Below are positions 11,801 through 18,111 of a stretch of DNA of 64,000 nt, piece after piece; within the stretch, counting starts at the first letter, position 1; every line of letters begins with the position of its first letter. Made by a program: the position numbers and the translations under genes. Origin of the DNA: Cordylochernes scorpioides (Eukaryota; Arthropoda; Arachnida; Pseudoscorpiones; Chernetidae); NCBI GenBank assembly GCA_030710605.1, contig CP092863.1, positions 105,758,099-105,822,098 on the forward strand. The letters are read 5' to 3'. The notes under the pieces were generated by a model that was not told where the DNA came from, did no database searches, and was given only the letters and a program-made list of their open reading frames with translations.

Positions 11801-14800
11801 AAGTCATTTTCTTTCAATAAATATTTTTAAAGAAAGGGTGAAAAGGTGTAGCGAAAAACTTTTTTTGATTATCACAATAAAGGATGAAAATATTTATAAA
11901 CAAGATGATAAGGCACAATTTGGATTATAGATTATAAACACAAGGTAATAAGACTAAATCCAAATAAATAAATAGTGTTTAAAATTTTGGTAACAGCGTT
12001 GTTACCATCTTCAGACAAAAGTACTGAATGTACTTTTCTGAATGTACAGATTCAGTACTTTTGTCTGATGATGGTAACAACGCTGTTATCAAAACATTAC
12101 ACACTATTTATTTATTTGGATTTAGTCTTATTACCTTGTAATTATAAAAAGGTTATAAAAAATTGTGTAAAACGACACTTGAAGCTACACCGCATGAGTT
12201 TCTTTTTAACGAAAAATCAAAATTTTATTTCAAGGTGAAATATCGACTATTTCTAACCTTTTTGGATGAGGTATGAAAGAATGAATTATGAAGAGTAATG
12301 ACGAACGCAAAAATAAAAGTGTCCAGGGATGGGGAACGAACCCACAATGTTCCGCTTACCGGGCAGATGCCATGTCCACTAGGCTACCCTGGTCATAATT
12401 CATCCTTTCATACCTCATCCAAAAAGGTTAGAAATAGTCAATATTTCACCTTGAAATAAAATTTTGATTTTTCGTTAAAAAGAAACTCATGCAGTGTAGC
12501 TTCAAGTGTCGTTTTACACTCACAGGCCGCAGTGTATTATATTGTATTATAAAAAATTGTGTGTAAATTCTTTTTTTACTCTTTGTTTTAGTCGCTTTTC
12601 TCTCTCCTCAGCTTTGGCTTTAGCCTCTTCAGTTGACATTCTCTGCACATGGAACATGTAGATTAGTTGGGGACAGCATTTGTTGGTTGGTATGGGGTGG
12701 TATGTACATAAATACTGTATGTAAATTTTATACACAAAAATGTCTAAAAAAAAAGGAACTCTTCAAATAATAGCGCAGTTTAAACAGTAATGTACATGAT
12801 CAACTCTAGATGAAAATTTTGCTGGGAGAATATTGACCTATATAAAGATAATGGTCACCTCTTCCCGTGTTGTGAAAATTATACACGATGACGTACTTTG
12901 TTTATATTTGGCCAAACATCTCCCTTTCTCCCATTCACAGGCGAAAGTAATAGAAATATTTTAGGGTTCACTGAACTTTTTATCTTGTTTATTTCTTCTT
13001 ATCAGCATTTTTTCCCTCCATTTGTTCCTTTGTGTAAATAAAATAGGATTAATATACATATACGGTTAAACCTGTCTATAGCGCCCCCTTTTGGGACTCA
13101 CCAAAATAGGGTGCTATAGAGAGGGGGTGCTATAGACAGGTCACTTTAATGTAAATCACATCATACTACGTATTTAAAATCGGGCGCTATAGAGAGGTAA
13201 GCGCTATTTAGAGGGGGCGCTATAGACAGGTTTAACTGTATATAGAATATAGAGAATAAAATACCTTCTTTTTTGTCCCTGTTTACTTATAACAATGTCA
13301 CAGCTATTTAAAACAAGCTGAACTGACAGTCATACAAGACTCTTCCAGGATGGTGTAAAGACACAATACTGTAATACTGAAGTTCGTTTTATGTATAAAA
13401 GAAACATTCGCGCCTTTAAATCCTTTTATTTTATACACAATACACCATCTACAGGACCAAAGATACCTCACCAGACCACCTCTTGGAATATATGGAAGCC
13501 TTAAGACAGGACCTGTATTCCAAACTTACCTAGATTGTGAATTTAATCCATTCAGTGACCTTGTAAAATTATACAATAGGATAATAATATAAAAGCTGTT
13601 ACAGTAGAACCTCTCAGTAAAGGACACCTAATTACAGAGAGGTGTCCTCCTACCAGAGAGTTGCTAAATATTTTTAAAAAATGGTAATTTGGGTATTGAA
13701 AACTGTCCTTTGTAGATAGGTGTCTTCTAGCAGGAGTATCCTCTCATGGAAGTTCTACTATATATATTTTTCTCTCTAATTAAATGGATGATCAAAATTT
13801 GAAACTATTATAAACGAGTATGATTCTTTTTAAAAATACACAATTTCTACTGCCCTTACTGCAATGGAAAAATTAATGGGAGGGCCTGGCTCATCAGTGG
13901 TGAACCCTCCCAGCAGTTTCGCCAGTTTAATCTACCAATGGTAGACATTGGATATCAATTCTAAAAACCAACCCGGACAGTTGGTGATTTTGGTACGTGG
14001 CCCCAGAAGTGTGAGTCACATCAAGAAAATTTATCATTCATTGTTGGAGGATAGAATAGCACACACACACAATGTTGTTATAGATACTCAGATAGTACAG
14101 TTAAACCATGTTAGGAGCGGCTGTACATGGCGTCTGTTCCTCATGTCAGAGGCGGCCATTTCTTTTGGAGCTAAGTTGGCCTGCCACTGAGTAGTGCTCC
14201 CAGTCTTAATGACAAAGGCAGACGCATTCTACTTCACCCAGTCATGATGATTGTCAAAGCTTGATACCTTAATATGATTGTTGAGTGGAGATATGAAAGA
14301 AGAAGAAGACAGTTAAACCTGTCTATAGCGCCCCCTCTAAATAGCGCCTCCCTCTCTATAGCGCCCTAATTTTAAATACGTAGTACAATGCGATTTACAT
14401 TAAAAGTGACCGTCTATAGTACCTCCTCTCTATAGCACCCTATTTTGGTGAGTCTCAAGATAGGGGCGCTATAGACAAGTTTAACTGTAAATATTTGGTC
14501 TTGTTGCCTTGGTATGGGACTCAGGTCTAAGGATGGTAGCAATTCTTTCTACTGAAATATCCTGTCTACTGGGTTCTAAAAATATGTTTTTTTTTTCCTT
14601 GTCCCAAGTACACGTAGGTACAGGCTATGAAACTCATGGTGGGTAGAAGTTGGTGACTGCTTTTACTGTAAGTGCATCACATGTCTACACATATGAAAAG
14701 CAGTTCGACCTTTGCATTTACAAATATGCCAGAGCCCCATTTGGTTACTTGCATTCGCTGGTGGGGGTTGGACTTTTGCAAGAATGGGGGCCATTGGAGC

Positions 14801-17151
14801 ATTTTTTTTTTAATCAGAAAAAAGTGCCCAATGCGAGAATCTATCCCGGGTCGTAGCGATTGAAAACCAACGGTTTAGACCACCCTTCCACCGACCCCTC
14901 CAAAAAAAAACACAAGTTAATAGGACCAAATCCAAATAAAATAGTGTGCGACATTTCAGTAACAGCATTGTTACCATCATCAGACAAAAATACTGAATCT
15001 CTTGAAATAGAGAAGTTTCAGAGATCCTCAACTTTTAAAATAGAATCTTCAAGTGATGGCATCAATATTGATATTCACTTTGGAATTCTTTTTCTTCAGC
15101 TCATAGGAAGAATAACTTCTTAGGTCCATAAACACAAGGTAATAAGACCAAATCCAAATAAGTATATGACGTTTCGGTAACAGAGTTGTTACCATCTTCA
15201 GACAAAAGTACTGAAAAATACTTTATATATAATACTTTTCAGTACTTTTTGTCTGAACTTCGCTGTTACTGAAACGTCACACACTATTTATTTATTTGGA
15301 CTTGGTCTTATTACCTCGTGTTTATAATCCAAATTGTGCCCTATCATTCTTAGGTCCATTGAAGTCTATCAAAAAATGATAAAGCACAATATGGACCATA
15401 GATTATAGGGTATAAGGTAATAAGACCAAATCCACATTATTACCATCATCAGACATAGGTACAGAAATAGCCCGAATAGTGAGTTTAGGGGGATGAAAAT
15501 CCAGGTTTAACACATCAACTTTGTTGTATGGCAAGGACAGTGACCTCATCATTTGATTTGTCTACCAATTTTTAAAATTATTTTTATTTATTATTGTTTT
15601 ATTCCATCCCACATCATTAATCTGTTGTATACCACAGAAATAAATGAGCATACTTTGACCATGGGCCCTGTCGTCTCTGCTTGGTTACCTCTCCTTTATT
15701 ATTCATTTATTTTTTTAATGATAAGTCACAATTTGGATTATAAACACAAGGTAAAAAGACCAAATCCAAATAAATAAATAGTGTGTGGCGTTTCGGTAAC
15801 AACGTTGTTACCAAAATGTCACTCACTATTTATTCATTTGGATTTGGTCTTATTAGCATGTTTTTTTTTTTTAACTTTGAGGACGGAAGATTCCACAGTT
15901 GCATAGGCAGGCAATAGGGACTGCTGCGGTCTCACGTGATGTTTTACATGTACATTGGGTCAGCTGATATCCCCCCAACCCACTGATAGATAGACAAGAA
16001 GGGACAAGATCCCGGTAGATGCGAATTCATGTCGGCCGACGGTTTTTTATATTTAATTTTGAAAATCGAGGACGTGAATTCAAGTTTTTCGAGCTTGATG
16101 CAAAATCGGCAAGGACGCGCATCCTCAGTTCGAAAGTGTTGAGAAAAGAGAAGAGTTACGTTAGAGGATGTCCGCCAAAGAATCAAGACCAGGAAACAAA
16201 CCCCAAGTCAAGCTGGATGAGGACCTAATGAACTCTACGTCAAATAAAACCTTCATTTTGATTACTTCCGATGTCTTCCTACCTCAACAATAATTTAGGC
16301 TTAAGCTTAAATATATCCCTTATCGACTCAGGCTAACAAAAGCATCAGCTTAAAGTAGGTGATAGCAAAAGAAAATGTAAATTTTGATGTTAAAGCATAT
16401 TTAACAATATTTAAAAAGTAGGAAAAGGTGTCCATGGCTAGAATTAGGCATGTTAAACCTACTAAACTGTACCACGAAAGTCAATGAAAGGTTTTACCTT
16501 CTTCTTGGTCAGAGGAGTGGTTTGTGAGGTCCGGCGGCGACCAGATGGACTTGCTGTTTTGTTTAGGGAGGACTGATCAGAGTCCTGGGACTTGGCTTCT
16601 ATAGAGGGAGTCTCCGTATTGGACTGGAGGCTGACGTCACAAGTTTTGTCAGCTTCTGACTCTGAGATGTCCTCTTCATCTCTCTTCTTCTTCCTCTTCG
16701 TCTTCTTTGTCCTGCTCCTGGGTGACATCTACACTTTGATCCAGATCTGACTCCATGGAGACATCCGGCTCGGATTCTTTACTCTTCTCCTCCACACTAT
16801 CTAGAGACTCTTCTTTCTGCTCCGCCTCTTCAGAAGTCTCCTCCGAGGTCTCTGTGATGGTATTTACATTTGGCTGGTCGGTAGATGAGGGAGGTGGGTT
16901 GGCCTGCAAGAGTTTCTCCTTTAGGGCCACATCTGAGGGAAGCTTCTTAAGGAAAGCATCCAGAGTCCTAGCCTCAGCCTTGTTGGTGTTCTTCTCAATG
17001 AGAACCTTGTTAGGATCCTGGGAAAGCTTCCGACACTTGGGGCTAGGTTTGGGGAGGTTCTCAAGCTCCTTGTCTGGGGCTTCTTCGCCTTCCTGTGGAG
17101 CCTCATCCTCCTCCCGCTTCCTCTTCAACGGCTTGGAGAAGGAAAGGCTGC
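1086..17151 (-). CDS. CHAF1A: Chromatin assembly factor 1 large subunit (CHAF1A), partial, six exons seen
   Basis: CHAF1A is the large subunit of the nuclear CAF-1 histone chaperone, which is brought to replication forks by PCNA and deposits H3-H4. Exons seen in order: 16498-17151, 12580-12642, 9773-9915, 3141-3363, 1272-1346 and 1086-1211. They join in phase: 0/0, 0/0, then a split Lys codon (aa|g), then 0/0 and 0/0. The product has an acidic, Ser/Thr-rich N-terminal part and a long Lys/Glu/Arg (KER) region over three exons. It then has a conserved block 'FRNFFLKTQGSPKT', equivalent to the 'TRFFQKPKTP' block of vertebrate CHAF1A, and 'FLPFQVQKNMTLAP', equivalent to 'FAPFEIKEHMVLAP'. The acidic and C-terminal domains would lie beyond the left edge. 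The first exon was not found upstream of 17151. The largest exon carries an apparent 1-nt frameshift. Introns are packed with repeats. Confidence 0.85.
1272..1346 (-). CDS. CHAF1A: CHAF1A short exon with the FF block
   Basis: 25 codons between an acceptor ending ccag at 1347-1348 and the donor cgg|gtaagt at 1271. It encodes EKSLLKTKEVFRNFF then LKTQGSPKTR. The double Phe followed by a Lys/Pro run is the landmark that closes the KER region in CHAF1A. Phase 0 at both ends. Confidence 0.8.
1399..1565 (+). repeat. Dispersed repeat R, copy 1
   Basis: Matches the reverse complement of 52.31-52.52 kb over most of its length: aaacttaagg, agagacagaagcaattt, cacacttggttatct, ataaaggtcactgtaa. Found only twice in the window; the TE class is not recognised. 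Confidence 0.55.
1620..1775 (+). repeat. Single dispersed copy of the 39.5-40.4 kb tandem-repeat unit
   Basis: Contains aaggtcactagatgagctg, actaacagatca, then gagaatatttgtccatat, agtcacca and gatggacgctaacaa in the same order as the roughly 135-bp unit that is tandemly repeated in the ARMH3 intron. Here it is present once and is more diverged. Confidence 0.65.
2058..2345 (-). mobile_element. Non-autonomous Helitron (HeliN) copy with poly-G interior
   Basis: Reverse-orientation relative of the element at 20.45-20.87 kb. It shares the CTAG-hairpin terminus (2058-2130), the segment ccttaaataaatgca, and the block with agccaaccaataggagg and a short A-run. The interior has collapsed to G-runs between about 2171 and 2219. 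Confidence 0.6.
2785..2846 (+). mobile_element. Helitron-type 3' terminus with hairpin
   Basis: The GC hairpin cccgggcgaagccggg is followed by cgctag at 2841-2846 and then a (TA)n run. The same hairpin motif recurs inside the 18.1-20.4 kb palindrome and, reversed, at 3676-3740. The AT-rich stretch 2350-2785 upstream probably belongs to the same element, but its 5' end was not located. Confidence 0.5.
2875..3115 (+). repeat. Dispersed repeat S
   Basis: Contains ataaaggttgg-agttcag-ccagcc-aaaatattgg and ttttatccaatcc. The same string order occurs at 3486-3670 and in part at 50.64-50.77 kb. The 'gataaagg ... gaaatattgg' part looks like a decayed PLE-type terminal repeat. Confidence 0.45.
3141..3363 (-). 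CDS. CHAF1A: CHAF1A KER exon
   Basis: About 74 codons of almost pure Lys/Glu/Arg/Asp, a long charged single alpha helix as in the KER domain of CHAF1A, which binds DNA. The acceptor agccag|g supplies the third base of a Lys codon begun in exon 9773-9915. The donor is aag|gtaatt at 3140. The near-perfect GAA/AAG trinucleotide pattern makes length change by slippage likely. No M start is needed; the internal ATG at 3362 is not a true start. Confidence 0.8.
3486..3740. repeat. Repeat S copy followed by a reversed Helitron-type terminus
   Basis: 3486-3670 matches repeat S (ataaaggttggcgttcag, ccaactgaaatattggt). 3676-3740 begins ctag and carries the GC hairpin (ggacccggtttcgccc) of a Helitron 3' end in minus orientation. 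Confidence 0.45.
3893..4066 (+). mobile_element. SINE-1 (tRNA-derived), 5' part, degenerate
   Basis: Starts with the head of SINE-1 (gaggagtggtctaaactg, then acccgggatca in place of the B box). It continues through ccaatggcccc and gtgcaagtaaccaaac before it stops. Several substitutions; an old copy. Confidence 0.65.
4330..4490. repeat. Palindromic PLE-B terminus
   Basis: ttcagtaacaggattgtt is inverted as aacaatgctgttactgaaa around ttcagtacttttgtctgaag. The right side continues with the standard tail tttatttggatttggtctt. Same family as the ends of the PLE at 6.2-8.7 kb. Confidence 0.6.
4491..4974. other. AT-rich intronic sequence, no feature recognised
   Basis: Within the largest-spacing CHAF1A intron (3364-9772). 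Apart from a short (TA)n run near 4530 I see no ORF, RNA or repeat shared with the rest of the window. Confidence 0.4.
4975..6232 (+). repeat. Diverged relative(s) of the 18.1-20.4 kb palindrome arm
   Basis: gcggtaaaagactggagc at about 5039 and gcggtaaaaggctggaac at about 6029 match the arm motif near 20.25 kb. The last 220 bases (to the atagata end at about 6230) follow the right arm almost base for base: cttcagctacctacatgcg, tgtagattttgcgcaac, catcgattttgga. The AT-rich middle is unassigned. Confidence 0.5.
6519..6815 (-). pseudogene. PLE GIY-YIG endonuclease fragment (inverted copy)
   Basis: Encodes CYVGQTSRTLKERMKNH then SALIEHRKITGH, the C-terminal GIY-YIG nuclease part of Penelope-like elements. 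It is nearly identical to the plus-strand copy at 8160-8466. The remainder is cut at 6815, where the SINE sits. Confidence 0.85.
6816..7147 (-). mobile_element. SINE-1, full length, inside the PLE
   Basis: Minus-strand head with an A-box-like ggctggttaaactg and an exact B box ggttcgattcc at about 7083-7093. It ends in 'gggataagca' plus an A-tail (the T-run at 6816-6831 on this strand). Flanked by tttaatga on both sides (6808-6815 and 7148-7155), a target-site duplication of LINE-driven insertion. Confidence 0.85.
7156..8466 (+). pseudogene. PLE reverse transcriptase plus GIY-YIG endonuclease, broken
   Basis: Reads NEIVNSYEFKEDIID, then RT motif A (SLDVESMFTSIP at about 7233-7268), motif B (GATMGSPISP at about 7412-7441), motif C (RYVDD at about 7516-7530) and, at 8136-8300, the GIY-YIG module (GLIYEVKC-EKCDQCYVGQTSR, then SALVEHR). 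Broken by a frameshift near 7380-7400, which leads to a TGA, and by an in-frame TAA at 7492. An (AG)n run at 8005-8025 adds an RE repeat. From 7522 on the frame is open for 314 codons. The N-terminal part of the ORF is missing. Confidence 0.9.
8726..8891 (+). mobile_element. MITE-A, complete copy
   Basis: Starts acagtagaacctccc and ends with the inverse gaggttgttctactgt. Internal marker strings: gtaaaggacaac, agagccaatgtgtccttta, ggtgtcctcttacc, aactgtcctt. TA at both edges fits a Tc1/mariner/pogo-type duplication. No coding capacity. Confidence 0.75.
9176..9335 (-). repeat. Family M fragment
   Basis: Minus-strand copy of the M repeat (gcccttactgcaaggaaaa, ggcctggctcatcagtg, agtttaatctacca). 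The full arrangement is seen at 59.4-60.5 kb. Confidence 0.6.
9391..9708 (+). mobile_element. SINE-1, full length
   Basis: Head ggatggtctaaaccgttgg (A-box-like), then gggttccattcc (B box with one change), body ccaaccccaccagcgagtg and tggcacatttgtaagtgc, and 3' end actagggataagc plus A-tail at 9696-9708. Polymerase III type tRNA-derived SINE. Confidence 0.8.
9773..9915 (-). CDS. CHAF1A: CHAF1A exon, first half of the KER region
   Basis: Acceptor tctatctgtcag|gaggag and donor aaa|gtgaga at 9772. Encodes EEAAQQKKLLLEKKQAEK followed by KEEKQKERQKKK and ends in KEEKTK with the last Lys codon split 2/1. The next exon starts with the missing g, so the phases fit exactly. Too short and charged to be found as an ORF on its own. 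Confidence 0.8.
10098..10308 (+). mobile_element. SINE-1, diverged, split by a LINE-1 insertion
   Basis: Head gtcagtggatgagtggtataaac, gggattgaatcc at the B-box position, then gtgcaaaagtcaaactg and catgtgtagacatgtgg. The sequence resumes at 10730 (atgtggtgcacttacagt) after the LINE, so the LINE inserted into this SINE with catgtgg duplicated. Confidence 0.7.
10309..10729 (+). mobile_element. LINE-1 3' end (5'-truncated)
   Basis: Coding remnant of the LINE-1 ORF2 C-terminus, open from 10491 (ISRLKSVHLRTMTFQNGCK, then a C-x2-C...H...C knuckle and LYKLDTLV). It ends with the LINE-1 tail aagcttgatacc, ttgagtggagataagaaag and (aag)n. Same 3' sequence as the minus-strand copies at 30.05, 31.74 and 39.69 kb. 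Confidence 0.8.
10730..10995. repeat. SINE-1 remnants plus PLE-B terminus
   Basis: 10730-10782 is the rest of the split plus-strand SINE-1. 10783-10855 is a minus-strand SINE-1 piece (agagccccgtttggttac, tggggttggacttttg). 10856-10995 is a PLE-B palindrome (gttaccatcatcagac / gtctgatgatggtaac). Confidence 0.6.
11085..11520. repeat. MITE-A-like relative (family A2) in pieces
   Basis: 11095-11210 has tagagagaccatagcc and tagaggtggtctctcat. 11445-11520 has tctgataagagaccacct and gggatactctactgta. The same strings are together at 21.33-21.50 kb. The stretch between them carries an A-run near 11325 and no other recognised feature. Confidence 0.45.
11905..12145. repeat. PLE-B palindromic terminus
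   Basis: aaggtaataagactaaatcc ... ggtaacagcgttgttacc ... gtactgaatgtac, then mirrored as gatggtaacaacgctgtta ... ggatttagtcttattacctt. Inverted pair of PLE-B ends with no coding part. Confidence 0.7.
12153..12562 (-). mobile_element. Palindromic element with tRNA-like core (FB-t), copy 1, with 16-bp target duplications
   Basis: Inverted arms of about 135 bp (12169-12300 and about 12392-12519) share tcaaaattttatttcaaggt, ggatgaggtatgaaag and related strings. Between them, on the minus strand at about 12318-12390, is a tRNA-like block. It has TAGCCTAGTGG (A-box form) and GGTTCGTTCCC (B-box form), and ends that could pair (ccaggg / ccctgg). The whole unit is bounded by the direct repeat ttataaaaaattgtgt at 12153-12168 and 12547-12562. 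The minus-strand 5' end also has cactgcggcctgtgag, absent from the other side. Confidence 0.7.
12580..12642 (-). CDS. CHAF1A: CHAF1A 63-bp exon
   Basis: Acceptor atgtgcag|aga and donor aga|gtaaaa at 12579, phase 0 both sides, 21 codons: RMSTEEAKAKA then EEREKRLKQR. Charged and helical, in keeping with the beginning of the KER region. Assignment rests on phase fit with both neighbours rather than on a distinctive motif. Confidence 0.65.
12660..13060. other. Intronic sequence, no feature recognised
   Basis: AT-rich CHAF1A intron between exon 12580-12642 and the MITE at 13062. No repeat shared with the window and no ORF of note. 13241-13600 is likewise unassigned. Confidence 0.4.
13062..13240 (+). 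mobile_element. Pogo/Tc1-like MITE, family T (TIR ggttaaacctgtctatagcg)
   Basis: About 180 bp with near-perfect terminal inverted repeats (ggttaaacctgtctatagcg / cgctatagacaggtttaact). Repeated cgctatagagagg strings inside make it largely self-complementary. A second copy in the opposite orientation is at 14309-14489. Confidence 0.75.
13601..13762 (+). mobile_element. MITE-A copy
   Basis: acagtagaacctctcagtaa at the start, ggtgtcctcctaccagagag inside and a diverged gaagttctactat end. Confidence 0.7.
13826..13940 (+). repeat. Family M fragment
   Basis: tttctactgcccttactgc, gggagggcctggctcatc and ccagtttaatctacca as in the complete arrangement at 59.4 kb. Confidence 0.6.
14103..14308 (+). mobile_element. 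SINE-2, 5'-truncated
   Basis: Begins at ccatgttaggagcggctg, continues cctcatgtcagaggcggcc and gtagtgctcccagtctta, and ends in the LINE-1-like tail aagcttgatacc ... agtggagatatgaaag plus (aag)n. Confidence 0.7.
14309..14489 (-). mobile_element. MITE family T, second copy
   Basis: Reverse orientation of 13062-13240, with acagttaaacctgtctatag at the left and atagacaagtttaactgt at the right. Inserted directly after the (aag)n tail of the SINE-2 copy. Confidence 0.75.
14588..14903 (-). mobile_element. SINE-1, full length
   Basis: T-run (A-tail on the minus strand) at 14588, then the body and, at the far end, the tRNA-like head tggtctaaaccgttggtttt on the minus strand. The B box is degraded. Confidence 0.75.
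14905..15860. repeat. Cluster of PLE-B termini
   Basis: PLE-B pieces in both orientations at 14905-15000, 15128-15350, 15375-15440 and 15720-15860, recognised by aataagaccaaatccaaata, tttcggtaacag and gttaccatcttcagac or their inverses. 15000-15122 and 15441-15720 are unassigned AT-rich inserts between them. Confidence 0.55.
16147..16292 (+). CDS. Short unidentified ORF (doubtful)
   Basis: An ATG near 16168 opens about 40 codons (MSAKESRPGNKPQVKLDED, then LMNSTSNK and FLPQQ), followed by a stop. Codon make-up is protein-like and less AT-rich than the surroundings. A second frame over 16019-16228 is also open. It could be an isolated exon or a pseudogene scrap. No family recognised. Confidence 0.2.
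16498..17151 (-). CDS. CHAF1A: CHAF1A large N-terminal exon, with apparent frameshift
   Basis: Acceptor gatgtgcag|gc at 17152 and donor aagaag|gtaaaa at 16497. Begins SLSFSKPLKRKREEDEAPQ and is acidic and Ser/Thr-rich, ending TSQTTPLTKKK, a composition typical of the poorly conserved CHAF1A N-terminus. Two overlapping frames are needed: the first runs from 17149 to a TGA at about 16676, and the second from about 16700 to 16498. They overlap in a (GAA)n-like acidic tract. One extra base there (a real mutation or an assembly error in a purine run) would explain the split. Confidence 0.7.
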
Positions 17152-17326
17152 CTGCACATCCCGGCAGTTAGCACGGAGGCCATCAAACAACATTAATATC
17201 AATATGGAAAAATGGGACCATTCTTTGTTTTAAGAAATTTGAGCTATGTTTGACGCATATGATTATTTTAAATAGTTCGATTCTTATAACAGATGGTATG
17301 TTAATGCATCATATTAATTATTATCT

Positions 17327-17710
17327 GTTCTCATGTCAGAGGCGGCCATTTATTTTGTAGCTAAGTTGGCCTGCCACTGAGTAGTGCTTCCAGTCTTAAT
17401 GACAAAGGCAGATGCATTCTACTTCACCCAGTCATGATCTCAAGCTTTACAAGCTTGATACCCTAGTGTGTTTAAGTGAAGATAAGAAAGAAGAAGAATT
17501 CTTTGGTTTGGATTGATCCCCTTATTAAATTGGCACTTTCCAGAATGGTTGCAAGGTTATCCCACTATTGTACTAAGTGTCAACCCTGCAACCCCAAACC
17601 ATATGACTGTATTGATTCACCCATTGATGAGCTCTACTCATCCCCAGCAGACACCATCAAGCTTGATATCCTAATTAAATGTTGAGTGGAGATAAGAAAG
17701 AAGAAGAAAC
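17327..17710 (+). mobile_element. SINE-2 fragment followed by LINE-1 3' fragment
   Basis: 17327-17497 is SINE-2 (ctcatgtcagaggcggcc to agataagaaagaagaag). 17500-17710 is a rearranged LINE-1 end (ctttccagaatggttgcaag, tgatgagctctactcatccc, gagtggagataagaaag). Both end in the same tail in the same orientation. Confidence 0.65.
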
Positions 17711-17754
17711 TGGTAAATTTGCTGTAAATAAAATATCCTGCTAATTACTGTATA

Positions 17755-18086
17755 TAGGTGCGTCATCAACTCCGCCTTTGCTGGTCCCAAGCCGGGATGA
17801 AAAAGAAGGAGGGGGAGCAGTTAAAAAACCTGGGTTCAGCTGGCCCGGCTGATAGTACCCTGTAAGGGCTCCTAATCCAGGGATACAGAATGAGCAGTGT
17901 TTGTACTCCATGTTAGGAGTAGGTGCACATGGCGTCTGTTCCTCATGTCAGAGGCGGCCATTTCTTTTGGAGCTATGTCGGCCTGCCATTGAGTAGTGCT
18001 CCCAGTCTTAATAACAAAGGCAGATGTATTCTACTTCACCCAGACCCTAATATGATTGAGTGGAGATAAGGAAGTAGAAGAAGAAG
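17755..18086 (+). mobile_element. SINE-2, full-length type
   Basis: Contains the 5' half (gcctttgctggtcccaagcc, gaaggagggggagcag, agtaccctgtaagggctcc, tccagggatacag), then the 3' half (gttaggagtaggtgcacatg, gaggcggccatttctttt), and ends in gagtggagataaggaag plus (aag)n. Confidence 0.75.
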
Positions 18087-18111
18087 GTGCGCCATCTATT
18101 ATTCAAATTTT

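Noticed and set aside
12318..12390. Functional tRNA gene within the palindromic element
   Set aside because: Box sequences and terminal pairing are present, but the B box deviates, no clear anticodon stem-loop could be drawn, and copy 2 has deleted it; called tRNA-like only.
16755..17171. 138-codon plus-strand ORF opposite the CHAF1A N-terminal exon
   Set aside because: Ser-rich antisense reading of an acidic exon, with no recognisable motif.
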